Assembly: GCA_006503475.1 (NCBI GenBank)
Contig: RSEH01000077.1
Location: 105,325-169,324 of the forward strand
From: Stentor roeselii
Lineage: Eukaryota > Ciliophora > Heterotrichea > Heterotrichida > Stentoridae
Direction of reading: 5' to 3'
Length of the DNA: 64,000 nucleotides
Position numbers and translations under genes: made by a program. Numbering within the stretch: position 1 is the first letter of the stretch; every line of letters starts with the position of its first letter. A model generated the notes under the pieces. The model was not told the DNA's origin, searched no databases, and saw only the letters and a program-made list of their open reading frames with translations. Below are positions 29,408 to 38,411 of this stretch, in pieces.

Positions 29408-31597
29408 ATGGATTTAAAATCATGCAAAAACAACTCAACTTTACTCAAAGATCTCGTCTTGACCTTCATTCCCAAGGCACAACTAGAAAAATACCTGGAA
29501 TATTCCCAAAGAATTATTTCAAGTAAACTTTCTTCAAGTCCCTCATCAATTGACTCCCTTCTTCTGCAGGTAAAGCGAAAAGTGAAAAAATCTTACCCAA
29601 GACTAGAAAATCTTTCAAATAAGTTAAAATCTCGAAAAATGCAGAAAACGAATGAAATCTTTTTAATGCTCTGTCGACTCTGCAACAGTCAAAGCGAGTT
29701 AGTCCTGCCTCTTCCAATCCCAGACGATGTAAAACTTCCAATTCCAGGAGGAATACTTCAAACAATGCCAGAACCTTTAAAAATCCATTCTTCAGCTCTT
29801 GAATCCAGTCTAATCCGCGACGTTCTTTTCACATTTCAAGGAAGTGAGGGAAAATTTTTCACATATTCCCGGCTAGACGACAAGTTTTCAATAAAACAAG
29901 AAATTCCAGAGCCTTTAAAATATTTATCAGAAACTTTATCTGAACTTGGATGGCTTTACAAGCGACTTGAGAAATTTCTTCAAAATAATTTAGACTTTCC
30001 ATCAATTATTTGTCAGTCATTCTGCTCTTCATTGCAAATGGAACTTCAGGAGTTTTACAGATTTGTTGCTTTGTTAGAGACTCAGACCTCTGCAAAGCTG
30101 AGGCAAATACAAGTTTGGAGCTCGGAGCCTTTAGAGAGACTTAGATGGCTGGGTATTGTTTGTGACGCTGTTGAAGGGTTAAAAGGAGGAAATTTCTTAT
30201 CTGCGCTTTTTTCGTATTCGAAAACTGGACACCCTGGGACTAAAGCTTTAATGTCAAGACTTCTGCAGCAAGTCTCTGTTCCTTATTTGCAAATGATTGA
30301 AAGCTGGATGATTGAAGGAGAGTTAAATGACGCTTTTCATGAGTTTTTTGTTGAGGAAAATTTGGATTTAAATGATGAGAGTTTACTTTGGACTGATAAG
30401 TACTGGCTTATTAAAGACTTGGTACCTGGATTTCTTGGGGAAGAACTGGTGAATATGATTTTTGTTACTGGAAAAAGTATCAATTTTTTAAGGAGAAGAT
30501 GTGGAGAGGACTGGAAAACTCAAAGTCCTTTAAGGACTCCTGTTTTAAGTGATTTACCTGGATTGCAGATTTGGGTTGAACAGGCCTCAGAAGCGACTAA
30601 TTTCAAATTGACTGGTGTTCTGAGGAATAAGTATAAATTGCATGATCATGCTCAAGCTATTCGCAAGTATCTGCTACTTGGACAAGGCGATTTTCATCAT
30701 TATTTAATGGATCAGCTTAACTTGGTCTTGAGTGACAAGACTAATAAGATTCATAAACATAATCTTGTCTCAATTCTTGAAAATGCTATCAGAGCTTCTA
30801 ATGCTCAGAATGATGATGGAGATATTATCAGCAAATTGTTCATTCGACTTGAAGAATTCTCTGCTCTTGATGATGGGTGGGATATTTTTGTGTTGAGGTA
30901 TCAGGTTGAACTTCCTTTGAATTCTATTTTTAATGAAATCGCGATGAGTGAGTATACTAGGATATTTAAATTACTTTGGAAAATCAAGAGACTCTTTTTT
31001 TATATGAATGCTTATCAGGAAACTTCGAGTTTCATTAAATTGCAGGAACTTGATGATGTTCGTAGCATTCTTCATAAATGCCAAATGCTTCGACTTGAAA
31101 TCCAACATTTTATAAATAACCTATACCACTACCTCATGGTCGAAATCCATGAAGGTGCCTGGAACTGTTTCTTGAAAAGTGTTGAAAAAGCACGAAACTT
31201 TGACGAAATCCTTTCAGCCCATTCTAATTTTCTACAAACAATTCTAGAAAGAGCATTTTTAAATAAAGAAAACGAAAAAATCTTACAAAGGTTGCATAAA
31301 ATGCTTGCTCTTGGCCTGAGGTTCAAGTTTAGCCAAGAAATTTTAATAAAATCAGCTTTTGATGAGTTAGATCGTCAAGAGCGCATGAAAGAAGGTGACA
31401 GTGAGAACCAGTTTTACTTTTTATCATGCATTTCAGTGGAAAGTGTCAATGATATCGAAATGATTTATGCGGATTTTTGTGAAGAAATTCAGCTTTTTAG
31501 AAAACTTTTGCATGACTCAGCGAAGGCTTATTTGAAGATTTTGTCTTTGAGGCTGGACTTTAATGAGTTTTATTCCTGTAGAAAGAGGAATCGGTAA
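29408..31597 (+). CDS. TUBGCP3: Gamma-tubulin complex protein 3 (GCP3/Spc98 family)
   Basis: A 729-residue component of the gamma-tubulin small complex that nucleates microtubules at basal bodies. The first 95 residues are helical and match the N-terminal GCP region. The GRIP1 part begins LIRDVLFTFQGSEGKFF (near 135-151), very close to the GCP3 pattern, and contains LRWLGIVCDAVEGLKGG, ESWMIEGELNDAFHEFFV and TGKSINFLRRRCG. The GRIP2 part (about 415-725) carries the gamma-tubulin-binding side. GCP2 is the nearest alternative. It is a little shorter than human GCP3, chiefly at the N-terminus. No intron. Confidence 0.9.
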   Translation: MDLKSCKNNSTLLKDLVLTFIPKAQLEKYLEYSQRIISSKLSSSPSSIDSLLLQVKRKVKKSYPRLENLSNKLKSRKMQKTNEIFLMLCRLCNSQSELVLPLPIPDDVKLPIPGGILQTMPEPLKIHSSALESSLIRDVLFTFQGSEGKFFTYSRLDDKFSIKQEIPEPLKYLSETLSELGWLYKRLEKFLQNNLDFPSIICQSFCSSLQMELQEFYRFVALLETQTSAKLRQIQVWSSEPLERLRWLGIVCDAVEGLKGGNFLSALFSYSKTGHPGTKALMSRLLQQVSVPYLQMIESWMIEGELNDAFHEFFVEENLDLNDESLLWTDKYWLIKDLVPGFLGEELVNMIFVTGKSINFLRRRCGEDWKTQSPLRTPVLSDLPGLQIWVEQASEATNFKLTGVLRNKYKLHDHAQAIRKYLLLGQGDFHHYLMDQLNLVLSDKTNKIHKHNLVSILENAIRASNAQNDDGDIISKLFIRLEEFSALDDGWDIFVLRYQVELPLNSIFNEIAMSEYTRIFKLLWKIKRLFFYMNAYQETSSFIKLQELDDVRSILHKCQMLRLEIQHFINNLYHYLMVEIHEGAWNCFLKSVEKARNFDEILSAHSNFLQTILERAFLNKENEKILQRLHKMLALGLRFKFSQEILIKSAFDELDRQERMKEGDSENQFYFLSCISVESVNDIEMIYADFCEEIQLFRKLLHDSAKAYLKILSLRLDFNEFYSCRKRNR

Positions 31598-32018
31598 AGA
31601 TAATAATTTTCTTTTTGGTGATGATATGTGTTTAAATTTTTTATGGGAAAACTCGTAAACATTTTGGTTAGTGTATTAAAGTTAATGTGAAAATAAAAAT
31701 ATTTATATCATAGATATCTTTCAATTTTTCAATCATGGTTATGAATCTATTTGCATAGCAATCGAATACTATTCACCCTAAAATCTACAATAATTCCAAA
31801 AAGTGCTTAAAAACATAAAATGACTGAAATTCCAAACATCTAATATTTCTTTGTCTAATAATCCTTTAAAATATTTTATCAAAAATCCTGAACCCAAAAA
31901 ATTCATCTCTTCACTAAATTTCCCAAAACCCTTCAAAAAAAACCATAAATCCTTAACCCTTAAACATACTCCAAATTTCCATCAAACCGAAATCCAAATT
32001 CTTGCTAAAATAATCCTA
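31598..32018. other. Intergenic stretch with C-rich leader
   Basis: The frame of the next gene is open back to 31851, but only with TTG and no ATG before 32019, and the sequence from about 31770 is C-rich and nearly G-free, like other leaders here. It is therefore read as 5' leader rather than coding. Nothing else is seen. Confidence 0.5.
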
Positions 32019-33044
32019 ATGATTCCATCCAACTTCAAAGACCGTTTAATCGAGCAAACAAAACGAGACATAATCCAAGAAGCCCGTGAAAAGCTTTCAA
32101 TCCGTTACAGTTCAAAGCATTCCTTATCACCAGCGGGATCCCGTCTTCGCAAATTGCAAGACCTTCAAGAAAGTTACGATTTTCTCCAACGCGAGTTAAA
32201 AAACCGTAAAAAATCTTCATCAAGTCCTTTAGAAAAGCCATCCTCAAAGACCCCAGACGTAAGCCAAAGCATTCCCGTATCTCTAAACGAGTCAATCGCA
32301 GGTCTAAAGCAGCATTTAGGCCAAATGCAACTTCTTCAAAAGCGAGCAAAAGAAATTTTAGACAAAGAACGTTTAGCGAACCTTGCAAATTTTTCCGATA
32401 GTCCAGAACTGACAGAAAAATCATTAAGAAAGAGAAAATTAGAGAAAGTTGACATGAAAATCCCTGTCATGGTTCCTTTGAAGAGTATTAGAAAAGAAAA
32501 GAACTTTCCTCCAGCGATGGTGAACATGGTGCTTAACAATGGTGAAGTAATGCCGGTTTACATGGTGGGCGACCCTACGCCTCGATATAATCCGATGGTC
32601 AGGGTAAGTCAGTCCATTCCAAGTCAAAGTAACAGGGAAGGGTTTAAAGACTCTGTTGACGCGACTGCCCATAGCAAGCAGAATGATTCAGTTGATTCAG
32701 TTTTTTATTACAGGATTTATAAGAAGGAAAAATTGAAACCGTACTTTCAGCAGATTAATAAGGAAAGTGAAGATGAAATGGTGGAACCTCCACCTGGGAA
32801 ACCTTTTAGACCTGTCACACCGACTGATCATCCTCAGGCTTGGCACTTCAGGGAATTAGAGAAAAATGTTGAAAAGGTTAAACCTAGACGAGGATGGGTC
32901 AAGGAAAGAATGGAGCAGTATTATCAAAAACAGGTAAAAATCAACTTTTTACCCAAAATCGACCCGAATAAAAGCTTGGAAGTCATCATGCAGAGGGAAA
33001 GACTTTCTCCTTTGAAGTCATTTAAAAAAGTAAAGATTTTTTAA
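32019..33044 (+). CDS. Hypothetical basic coiled-coil protein
   Basis: A 341-residue protein from the first ATG in a longer open frame. The N-terminal third is helical and charged (KDRLIEQTKRDIIQEAREKL; LQDLQESYDFLQRELKNRKK). A middle part contains two further predicted coils (about 80-125). The C-terminal half is Pro/Lys/Asp-rich with PPPGKPFRPVTPTDHPQAWH and ends basic. No family was recognised; cytoskeletal association is a guess from composition. It lies between GCP3 and the VWA protein, all on the plus strand. Confidence 0.65.
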   Translation: MIPSNFKDRLIEQTKRDIIQEAREKLSIRYSSKHSLSPAGSRLRKLQDLQESYDFLQRELKNRKKSSSSPLEKPSSKTPDVSQSIPVSLNESIAGLKQHLGQMQLLQKRAKEILDKERLANLANFSDSPELTEKSLRKRKLEKVDMKIPVMVPLKSIRKEKNFPPAMVNMVLNNGEVMPVYMVGDPTPRYNPMVRVSQSIPSQSNREGFKDSVDATAHSKQNDSVDSVFYYRIYKKEKLKPYFQQINKESEDEMVEPPPGKPFRPVTPTDHPQAWHFRELEKNVEKVKPRRGWVKERMEQYYQKQVKINFLPKIDPNKSLEVIMQRERLSPLKSFKKVKIF

Positions 33045-33060
33045 TTAATTATTGAAATTT

Positions 33061-33136
33061 TAGGGTTTTTTTGAGATTTTTAGGGTTTTTTTGAGATTTA
33101 TAGGTTTTTATTTGGAGATTTATAGGTTTTTATTTG
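33061..33136. repeat. Short imperfect tandem repeat in 3' flank
   Basis: Four head-to-tail units starting TAGG(G)TTTTT at 33061, 33081, 33101 and 33123, of 20, 20, 22 and about 14 nt. The first two are almost identical. It lies 17 nt after the stop of the gene ending at 33044. G is high and C absent, as in other 3' flanks here. Confidence 0.85.
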
Positions 33137-33209
33137 TCAGAAAAGAGGAAAAAAACATTTTCTGATTGGTTGGGTTTTATTTTTAATAAAACTATTCTTG
33201 TCTGATAAT

Positions 33210-34895
33210 ATGAAAAAATCCTTACCGATCAAGAAAGAGTCTCAGATTCCCCAAAAAATATCAAAGAAAATCGAATCCCCTGAACTTGAGGTTGCTAAAG
33301 AAAACAGTGGCAGTTCAGAAGAAGAAGTAAAATTACCAGCCCCTAAAAAAGTATCAAAGCCACAGAGAGTTCAGAAGAATATTCCTAATCCTCAGAAAGT
33401 TTTATCCAAGCCAACTGCGAAGCCAATTCAAGCGAAATTAACGAATGTCAGACAGATGATGAATCACTCTCCAATTAATGAACCAGTCCAAGAAGAGCCT
33501 CTTCCCTTAAATGAAGAAGAGTTCGAGGTGAAGCAGGTTGAAACAGTCACGACAGCAGGACCTGCAGACATCAATGTTAACTTTAAAATCGCTGTTAAAC
33601 CTGTCGCTTTAAGTCCGTTGAGAGCTCAAGAAATTCCTTGTCTTGTTGAAATCTCTAGTCCTGAACAACAGTCAGCTGCCAGGTCAGGAATTGATATTAT
33701 TTGTGTCATTGATGTCAGTGGAAGCATGCAGGGACAGAAATTGGAATTGGTTAAAAAAACACTTTTGTTTATGATTAAACGACTTAGTGTTACCGATCGA
33801 GTATCGCTTATTACTTTTTCTGATGATGCTAAACGAAAAAGTGGACTGGTTACAATGAATGAAACCGGTAAAGAGAAACTTTCCAAGATAATAACTTCAA
33901 TGCACATCGAAGGTGGTACTGAAATCCTAAAAGGTCTAGAGTCAAGTTTCAGTTTAATCCAATCACGTAAAGTTCCAAACCAAATAACATCCGTGATATT
34001 ACTCTCAGACGGAGTAGACAACAATGTAGATTCAGCAATGACAAGACTAAATGCATTATTCACTAAATACAGACCAAAAATCACAACAGGCTTCGTGATC
34101 CACACCTTCGGATACGGTTCAGACCACCAGGCCGACTTAATGAATTCAATGGCGAGTACAACAAACGGCGGCTTTTACTTCGTCGAGCAAGAAAAAACAA
34201 TTCCCCAAGCCTTCAGCGACTGTCTGGGCGAAATGATGTCAGTTGTCGCTGACTCTGTTCAGGTCGAGTTAAGTACTTTACCTGCAGGAATTCCCTTTTC
34301 CCTCACAAAGGTCTACAGTGAAACTGGAGACTTGTCATTTAGAATGCCGCCTATTCTTGCAGGGGATAAAAAAGAAGCCGTTTTTCTTGTGAATTTTTTA
34401 CCTGCTGATTTAATTGTCGCACCTCAGCACTTTGAAAATATTGTTAAGGGAAAAATTCAGTTTAAACTTACTGCTACTGGGGAAAATAGAACTGTTGAAG
34501 CTTTTCTTACGGTTCAGGTTGTCAATGAAAGTGAAAATAATGAAGTTGAACTGGATGAAGAGGTCATGGTCAATTTTTATAGAGTTAAATGTGCTGATGT
34601 GTTGAAAGAAGCTGCTAATTTAGGGGATAATGGAAGGCTTAAGGAAGCTAGGGACTTGTTGACTGCTGCTGTTCAAGAGTTTAGAGCTTGTATTGTGGCG
34701 AGTCATCCGACTGTTATTGTTTTTATTCAGGATTTGGAAGGTTCTATTCCGAGATTTGCTGATCGACAAGTTTATGAGTATGGAGGCAAGGCGAGCATGA
34801 AATCAAAATTCAACTCCCATCAAAACAAGAGAGGCATCTACAAGAACAAGATGCAATGCAAATTACTAGAAGAAGCCGAAGAAGAGTTTAGTTAA
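33210..34895 (+). CDS. VWA domain-containing protein
   Basis: A 561-residue protein from the first ATG (the frame opens with TTG at 33198). Residues 1-110 are Lys/Pro-rich and disordered. A von Willebrand factor A domain spans about 160-340, with an intact MIDAS: DVSGSMQG near 168-175, GGTE near 237, and LLSDGVDNN near 265. The C-terminal part (350-520) is beta-rich followed by helices, as in copine-unrelated VWA proteins of ciliates and plants (inter-alpha-trypsin or ubiquitin-associated types). There is no signal peptide, so it is probably intracellular. It overlaps the convergent twin-CX9C gene by 8 nt. Confidence 0.87.
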   Translation: MKKSLPIKKESQIPQKISKKIESPELEVAKENSGSSEEEVKLPAPKKVSKPQRVQKNIPNPQKVLSKPTAKPIQAKLTNVRQMMNHSPINEPVQEEPLPLNEEEFEVKQVETVTTAGPADINVNFKIAVKPVALSPLRAQEIPCLVEISSPEQQSAARSGIDIICVIDVSGSMQGQKLELVKKTLLFMIKRLSVTDRVSLITFSDDAKRKSGLVTMNETGKEKLSKIITSMHIEGGTEILKGLESSFSLIQSRKVPNQITSVILLSDGVDNNVDSAMTRLNALFTKYRPKITTGFVIHTFGYGSDHQADLMNSMASTTNGGFYFVEQEKTIPQAFSDCLGEMMSVVADSVQVELSTLPAGIPFSLTKVYSETGDLSFRMPPILAGDKKEAVFLVNFLPADLIVAPQHFENIVKGKIQFKLTATGENRTVEAFLTVQVVNESENNEVELDEEVMVNFYRVKCADVLKEAANLGDNGRLKEARDLLTAAVQEFRACIVASHPTVIVFIQDLEGSIPRFADRQVYEYGGKASMKSKFNSHQNKRGIYKNKMQCKLLEEAEEEFS

Positions 34896-35352
34896 CCAAT
34901 TTTTCTAAATAACCTATTCTCCACTTAGTCTGCATCAAGTCCGTGTATAATCTCCAACGTTTTTCAGCTGAACCTTCACTTGCAGGTACAGAATTAAAAG
35001 ATTTTTCCAATTCAACTTTTTCCTCTTCAAGGTTTTTCAAGTACAAAGAACGATTTTCATTTCGAAGTCCTTGAAAATGAGAAGTTTCCCAATTTTGTAT
35101 CTCGTTAAACAAATGCAAATCTCGACGTTTTTTACATTCGTTGAATTCACTTGCAAAGTTGTGACAATCAAATCCTCTTTTCATTTGATCTGAAGCTTGG
35201 GGATGGTCACTGTAACATTTTATTACTGATAAAAGCTGCTCTTCACAAAGGTTTGAAGGGACTCGTTGTTTTGGAAAGTTGTGGGGAAGTGTTGGGGAGA
35301 AGTAGTAGAGGAAGTCGTAAGGCTCGATGAAGTTTTTATCGATTTCATTCAT
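34888..35352 (-). CDS. Twin-CX9C (CHCH-like) protein, probably mitochondrial
   Basis: A 154-residue protein with C36-x9-C46 and C63-x9-C73, the spacing of twin-CX9C proteins that are oxidised by the Mia40 pathway in the mitochondrial intermembrane space. In this family helices carrying each pair form a hairpin with two disulfides. There is no N-terminal presequence, as expected for the family. The C-terminal half is a charged helix (LYLKNLEEEKVELEK). It could be a respiratory complex I accessory subunit (NDUFB7/NDUFA8 type) or an assembly factor; this cannot be decided. Its stop overlaps the end of the VWA gene on the other strand. Confidence 0.7.
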   Translation of the reverse strand: MNEIDKNFIEPYDFLYYFSPTLPHNFPKQRVPSNLCEEQLLSVIKCYSDHPQASDQMKRGFDCHNFASEFNECKKRRDLHLFNEIQNWETSHFQGLRNENRSLYLKNLEEEKVELEKSFNSVPASEGSAEKRWRLYTDLMQTKWRIGYLEKLVN

Positions 35353-35554
35353 TTTTAGTGAATGTTTAATGGGATGGAGAAGTTAAAAGAATGATGTTAA
35401 ATATGCAGGTTTATTAAGAACGAGTAATTATTTATGAAGGTGTTGATGTGATTATTTAATGCTGCTAACTTTGTTTAAATGCATTGATTAACAAGATCAT
35501 CAATCCAGGTTTTCTTATAAAAATCTTTAAATTATTCTAAATCTTACAGTTATA

Positions 35555-36091
35555 ATGGAACTAACTCTTCATAAATCTCTCGAAGACGAGGAAGAATCAA
35601 GATATTCAAGAGAATATGAAAAAATGCATATCAACACATTAGAAGGTAAAATCCAAGAAAAAGACCGACTTCTTTTCGAGCTTTCTAACATCAACCAGGA
35701 GATTTACCAAGAAATGACTGAGCTTCAACAGCGACTTTCTCTTTCGAAAAGTGAAAGAGATTCACTTTTAAAGGAAAATATCGAGTTGAAAGACAGAGTC
35801 ATGGAAAAAAACACGGTCATCACGCAACAAGAAGCTTTGATTTCAAGACTTAGAAATCAAATCAGTGAATTGACTAACGGAAACTCGATGATGGTTGAAG
35901 AAAGATCGAATAACAATTCAAGTTTGTACTTTTTGAATGAACTTAAAAACTTGCAGCATAAATACGACTCTCGTGAAGATTTGATTGTTTCACTTCAAGG
36001 GGAAAGAGTGCATCTTTTGAATGAAATTGATAAACTTAAAGGATTTCGATCGGGTTTTGATACTTTTAAACCTTCGAGATCGATGATATAA
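35555..36091 (+). CDS. Coiled-coil protein, unknown
   Basis: A 178-residue protein almost wholly predicted as coiled coil, in two blocks (about residues 25-108 and 128-162) with heptads such as LLFELSNINQEIYQEM and LLKENIELKDRVMEK. The N-terminus is acidic and the C-terminus short and basic (FKPSRSMI). No other domain. It may be a structural part of the cortex or basal body, but this is only composition-based. Confidence 0.7.
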   Translation: MELTLHKSLEDEEESRYSREYEKMHINTLEGKIQEKDRLLFELSNINQEIYQEMTELQQRLSLSKSERDSLLKENIELKDRVMEKNTVITQQEALISRLRNQISELTNGNSMMVEERSNNNSSLYFLNELKNLQHKYDSREDLIVSLQGERVHLLNEIDKLKGFRSGFDTFKPSRSMI

Positions 36092-36184
36092 ATCTTATTT
36101 TTAAGCTGGTTAAATTATTAGATATTTATTAGTTTTCACAGTGATTTGGTTGAATGTTTTAGTGAATTTATTAAGTAATGATTT

Positions 36185-38374
36185 TTACTTTGTTTGGTAT
36201 ATCAATCCAAGTATTGGTCCGTTAATCTCGTGTTGTCCCTCAATAAAATCCTTCGACTCATTATGAACTTTCAAAAACTCAAAAACAGTTCCATCAGATC
36301 CCCAAACTTCATCCTTCATCTGAAAAGGATTCCCCCTAAAAAACAACAATCCATCCCCCCTAAACTTAATAGCAACCGAATAAGCAATTTCAGCTCCAAT
36401 ATCAACAGGTTCCTTAATAACAACCTTAAAAACCTCATCCTTATTCCCCCCATTCAAAAACTCCGGAAAAATGACCTGATTTCCAACTTCAACAACACCC
36501 TGAGGACTCATAACCCTTAAACTTTCCCTAAAACCAACAACCCTACAAGCTTGATTACTTAAAACCTGTCCACAAATGACTTCAAACACATCAATTCGAA
36601 TTTCAGTCTTATACAAAGGTTTTCCTAAAACAACTCCAAAAAGTTTGATATTTTTGTTAGCTTTAAAAGAAAGAGCTTCAATTTGATTTTTTGAATCATC
36701 TACTTTCCAAGGTTGACACAAAAAAAGATGTGAAGGGTCTTTTTGAACAGGAGGCATCAATGAAAAAAAGCGAAGGACGAAAGATTCTGAGATTTGCTCT
36801 AAGTCAAATAAAGTTCTGCCTTTCGGAATATTTGACCTGAGCTTTTTTTTAACTTGAGGTTCGAGTGCAGCTCTTATTTCATCGATCATTTCTTGATTAC
36901 TCAATTGAAAAAATTTATCAATTTGAACATTTTTTCTAAAATCTTGATTTTTTTCGTAATTTTCAAAGAAAAGTGATTCAAGTAGTTCTTTCACAGGTTG
37001 AAGACTCTCATCAAGTTTAAAAGTCTGGAAAAATTCTTTAAAATCACAAGTTTCACAACAAGGTCGATGTTTTAAAGTACAGTCCTTGCACCATGGTCTA
37101 AGAGTAGCTTTTTCAATGCAAATAGCAGGTTTTCCTTTATGTTTTTCACAGTAGATGAAATTGTTGAGTACCTGCTGGGTGAGTATAAAGCTAGACTTCA
37201 AACTTTTAATATTTTGAATGACTGTCCTGCAAGAACTACATCTGGAAATATTTGCTCTTTGGTAATGTTGGTTAAGACATTCCAAGCAAAGGACATGTTT
37301 ACAAGGCAGTTCTTTAGGAGTCTTATTTTTCAAGTTGTAAGGCGCTTTACAGTAAGAGCAAAGAGGAACCGCGTTGAAAAATGAAAAAAATTCTTCAGTT
37401 TCACTTGTAAGGTGGCGAATGGACTCATTTGAACACGACCCACAGATGATTGAAGTGTTTCTTTCTTTGCAAGTTTTACAAATCGTGTACCCTCCCACAC
37501 AATGAAAGATAAAAGGCGGGTTTTCTGGGGTGTAATCATTTTTACACTCAGAGCAAAGAACACTTTTAAGACTTGGCTTTGCTTGAAAGTAGTTCAAAGG
37601 AACTTTCTGGTACTTTAAAAGAGTGTCTTTTAAATTTCCTTCTAAATTTAATAACAACTGCTCGTATGGCTCGTTCAAAGTATCCAGACGGTCGTTAGAC
37701 CGTCTTAACCAAAGGATTCGACTAAGAAGCTCTGATTTAAAAGAAGGAGAATCAATCGGCTTGAAAGTCCCTCTCGCTGATAAAAGACACTCTTTACAGA
37801 AAAGTTCTCGCGACTTGAAGTTAAAACCTGCTGCTTTTCGTGATTCATGATGTTGACAGCAAATTGAATTCGTGATATTCGATAAATCTGTTAAAAATGA
37901 TAAAAGGTCTCGATTCGTGATCTCTATTAAAGGGTCTTCTCTTAATTTTTTTATTTTTTGATGGTAATTTGGAGGGATTTGTGAAGGGTTGAAATCATTC
38001 AAGTGTGACATAAGAACAGCTTTAAGCTCTTCAAGGGGAATTTCAGGAAGATAGGGAAATTTGCAGTCCTCGCAATAAGCTTTAAATGACTGAAAGTCTA
38101 TGCAAATTGCTTGGATTTTTGGGTGGTTCGAACAAGTTACTTCTAAAATTTCGAGTTGTTTTTTTAAGCCTCTGTTTATTGGAATCTCTTGAAATGATGA
38201 GTACCTGCAGGTGAATACCTGCAAGTGACTTGAAGAAGGACATTTTATAGAATTTTCAGAGAAAATCGCTTCGAGGCATGGCTTGCAAAAGGTATGTCCA
38301 CAGCTTAGAGTCACTGGTTCACGAGTCTTGCAGGAGTAGTAAAATAAGCAGGATGTGCATTTTAAATTATTCAT
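36185..38374 (-). CDS. Multi-RING/B-box protein with C-terminal PHR-like domain
   Basis: A 729-residue putative E3 ubiquitin ligase. A first RING is at about residues 6-55 (CTSCLFYYSCKTREP, CGHTFCKPCL), followed by B-box-like Cys/His clusters (CSNHPKIQAICIDF; CQHHESRKAAG). A second Cys cluster follows near 275-315 (CSECKNDY, TICKTCKERN), then a third classic RING near 335-385 (CSYCKAPY, CKHVLCLECLNQHY, CSSCRTVI) and another B-box-like part (CEKHKGKPAIC). The C-terminal 170 residues resemble a PHR domain (IEALSFKANKNIKLFGVVLG, then INGPILGLIY), as in MYCBP2 and BTBD proteins. It is divergent from CEP44, with 37 nt between the starts. Confidence 0.78.
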   Translation of the reverse strand: MNNLKCTSCLFYYSCKTREPVTLSCGHTFCKPCLEAIFSENSIKCPSSSHLQVFTCRYSSFQEIPINRGLKKQLEILEVTCSNHPKIQAICIDFQSFKAYCEDCKFPYLPEIPLEELKAVLMSHLNDFNPSQIPPNYHQKIKKLREDPLIEITNRDLLSFLTDLSNITNSICCQHHESRKAAGFNFKSRELFCKECLLSARGTFKPIDSPSFKSELLSRILWLRRSNDRLDTLNEPYEQLLLNLEGNLKDTLLKYQKVPLNYFQAKPSLKSVLCSECKNDYTPENPPFIFHCVGGYTICKTCKERNTSIICGSCSNESIRHLTSETEEFFSFFNAVPLCSYCKAPYNLKNKTPKELPCKHVLCLECLNQHYQRANISRCSSCRTVIQNIKSLKSSFILTQQVLNNFIYCEKHKGKPAICIEKATLRPWCKDCTLKHRPCCETCDFKEFFQTFKLDESLQPVKELLESLFFENYEKNQDFRKNVQIDKFFQLSNQEMIDEIRAALEPQVKKKLRSNIPKGRTLFDLEQISESFVLRFFSLMPPVQKDPSHLFLCQPWKVDDSKNQIEALSFKANKNIKLFGVVLGKPLYKTEIRIDVFEVICGQVLSNQACRVVGFRESLRVMSPQGVVEVGNQVIFPEFLNGGNKDEVFKVVIKEPVDIGAEIAYSVAIKFRGDGLLFFRGNPFQMKDEVWGSDGTVFEFLKVHNESKDFIEGQHEINGPILGLIYQTK

Positions 38375-38411
38375 TTATTTCAATATGAGATTCTTTTACT
38401 CGGTTATAAAA

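Noticed and set aside
31851-32018. N-terminal extension of the 32019 gene
   Set aside because: The frame is open but starts with TTG and coincides with the C-rich, G-poor leader signature; the first ATG is at 32019.
38355-38411. Longer start of CEP44 with a hydrophobic N-terminus
   Set aside because: The CEP44 family begins with GDLxxN close to the Met at 38412, and the extra 19 residues overlap the start of the divergent RING gene.
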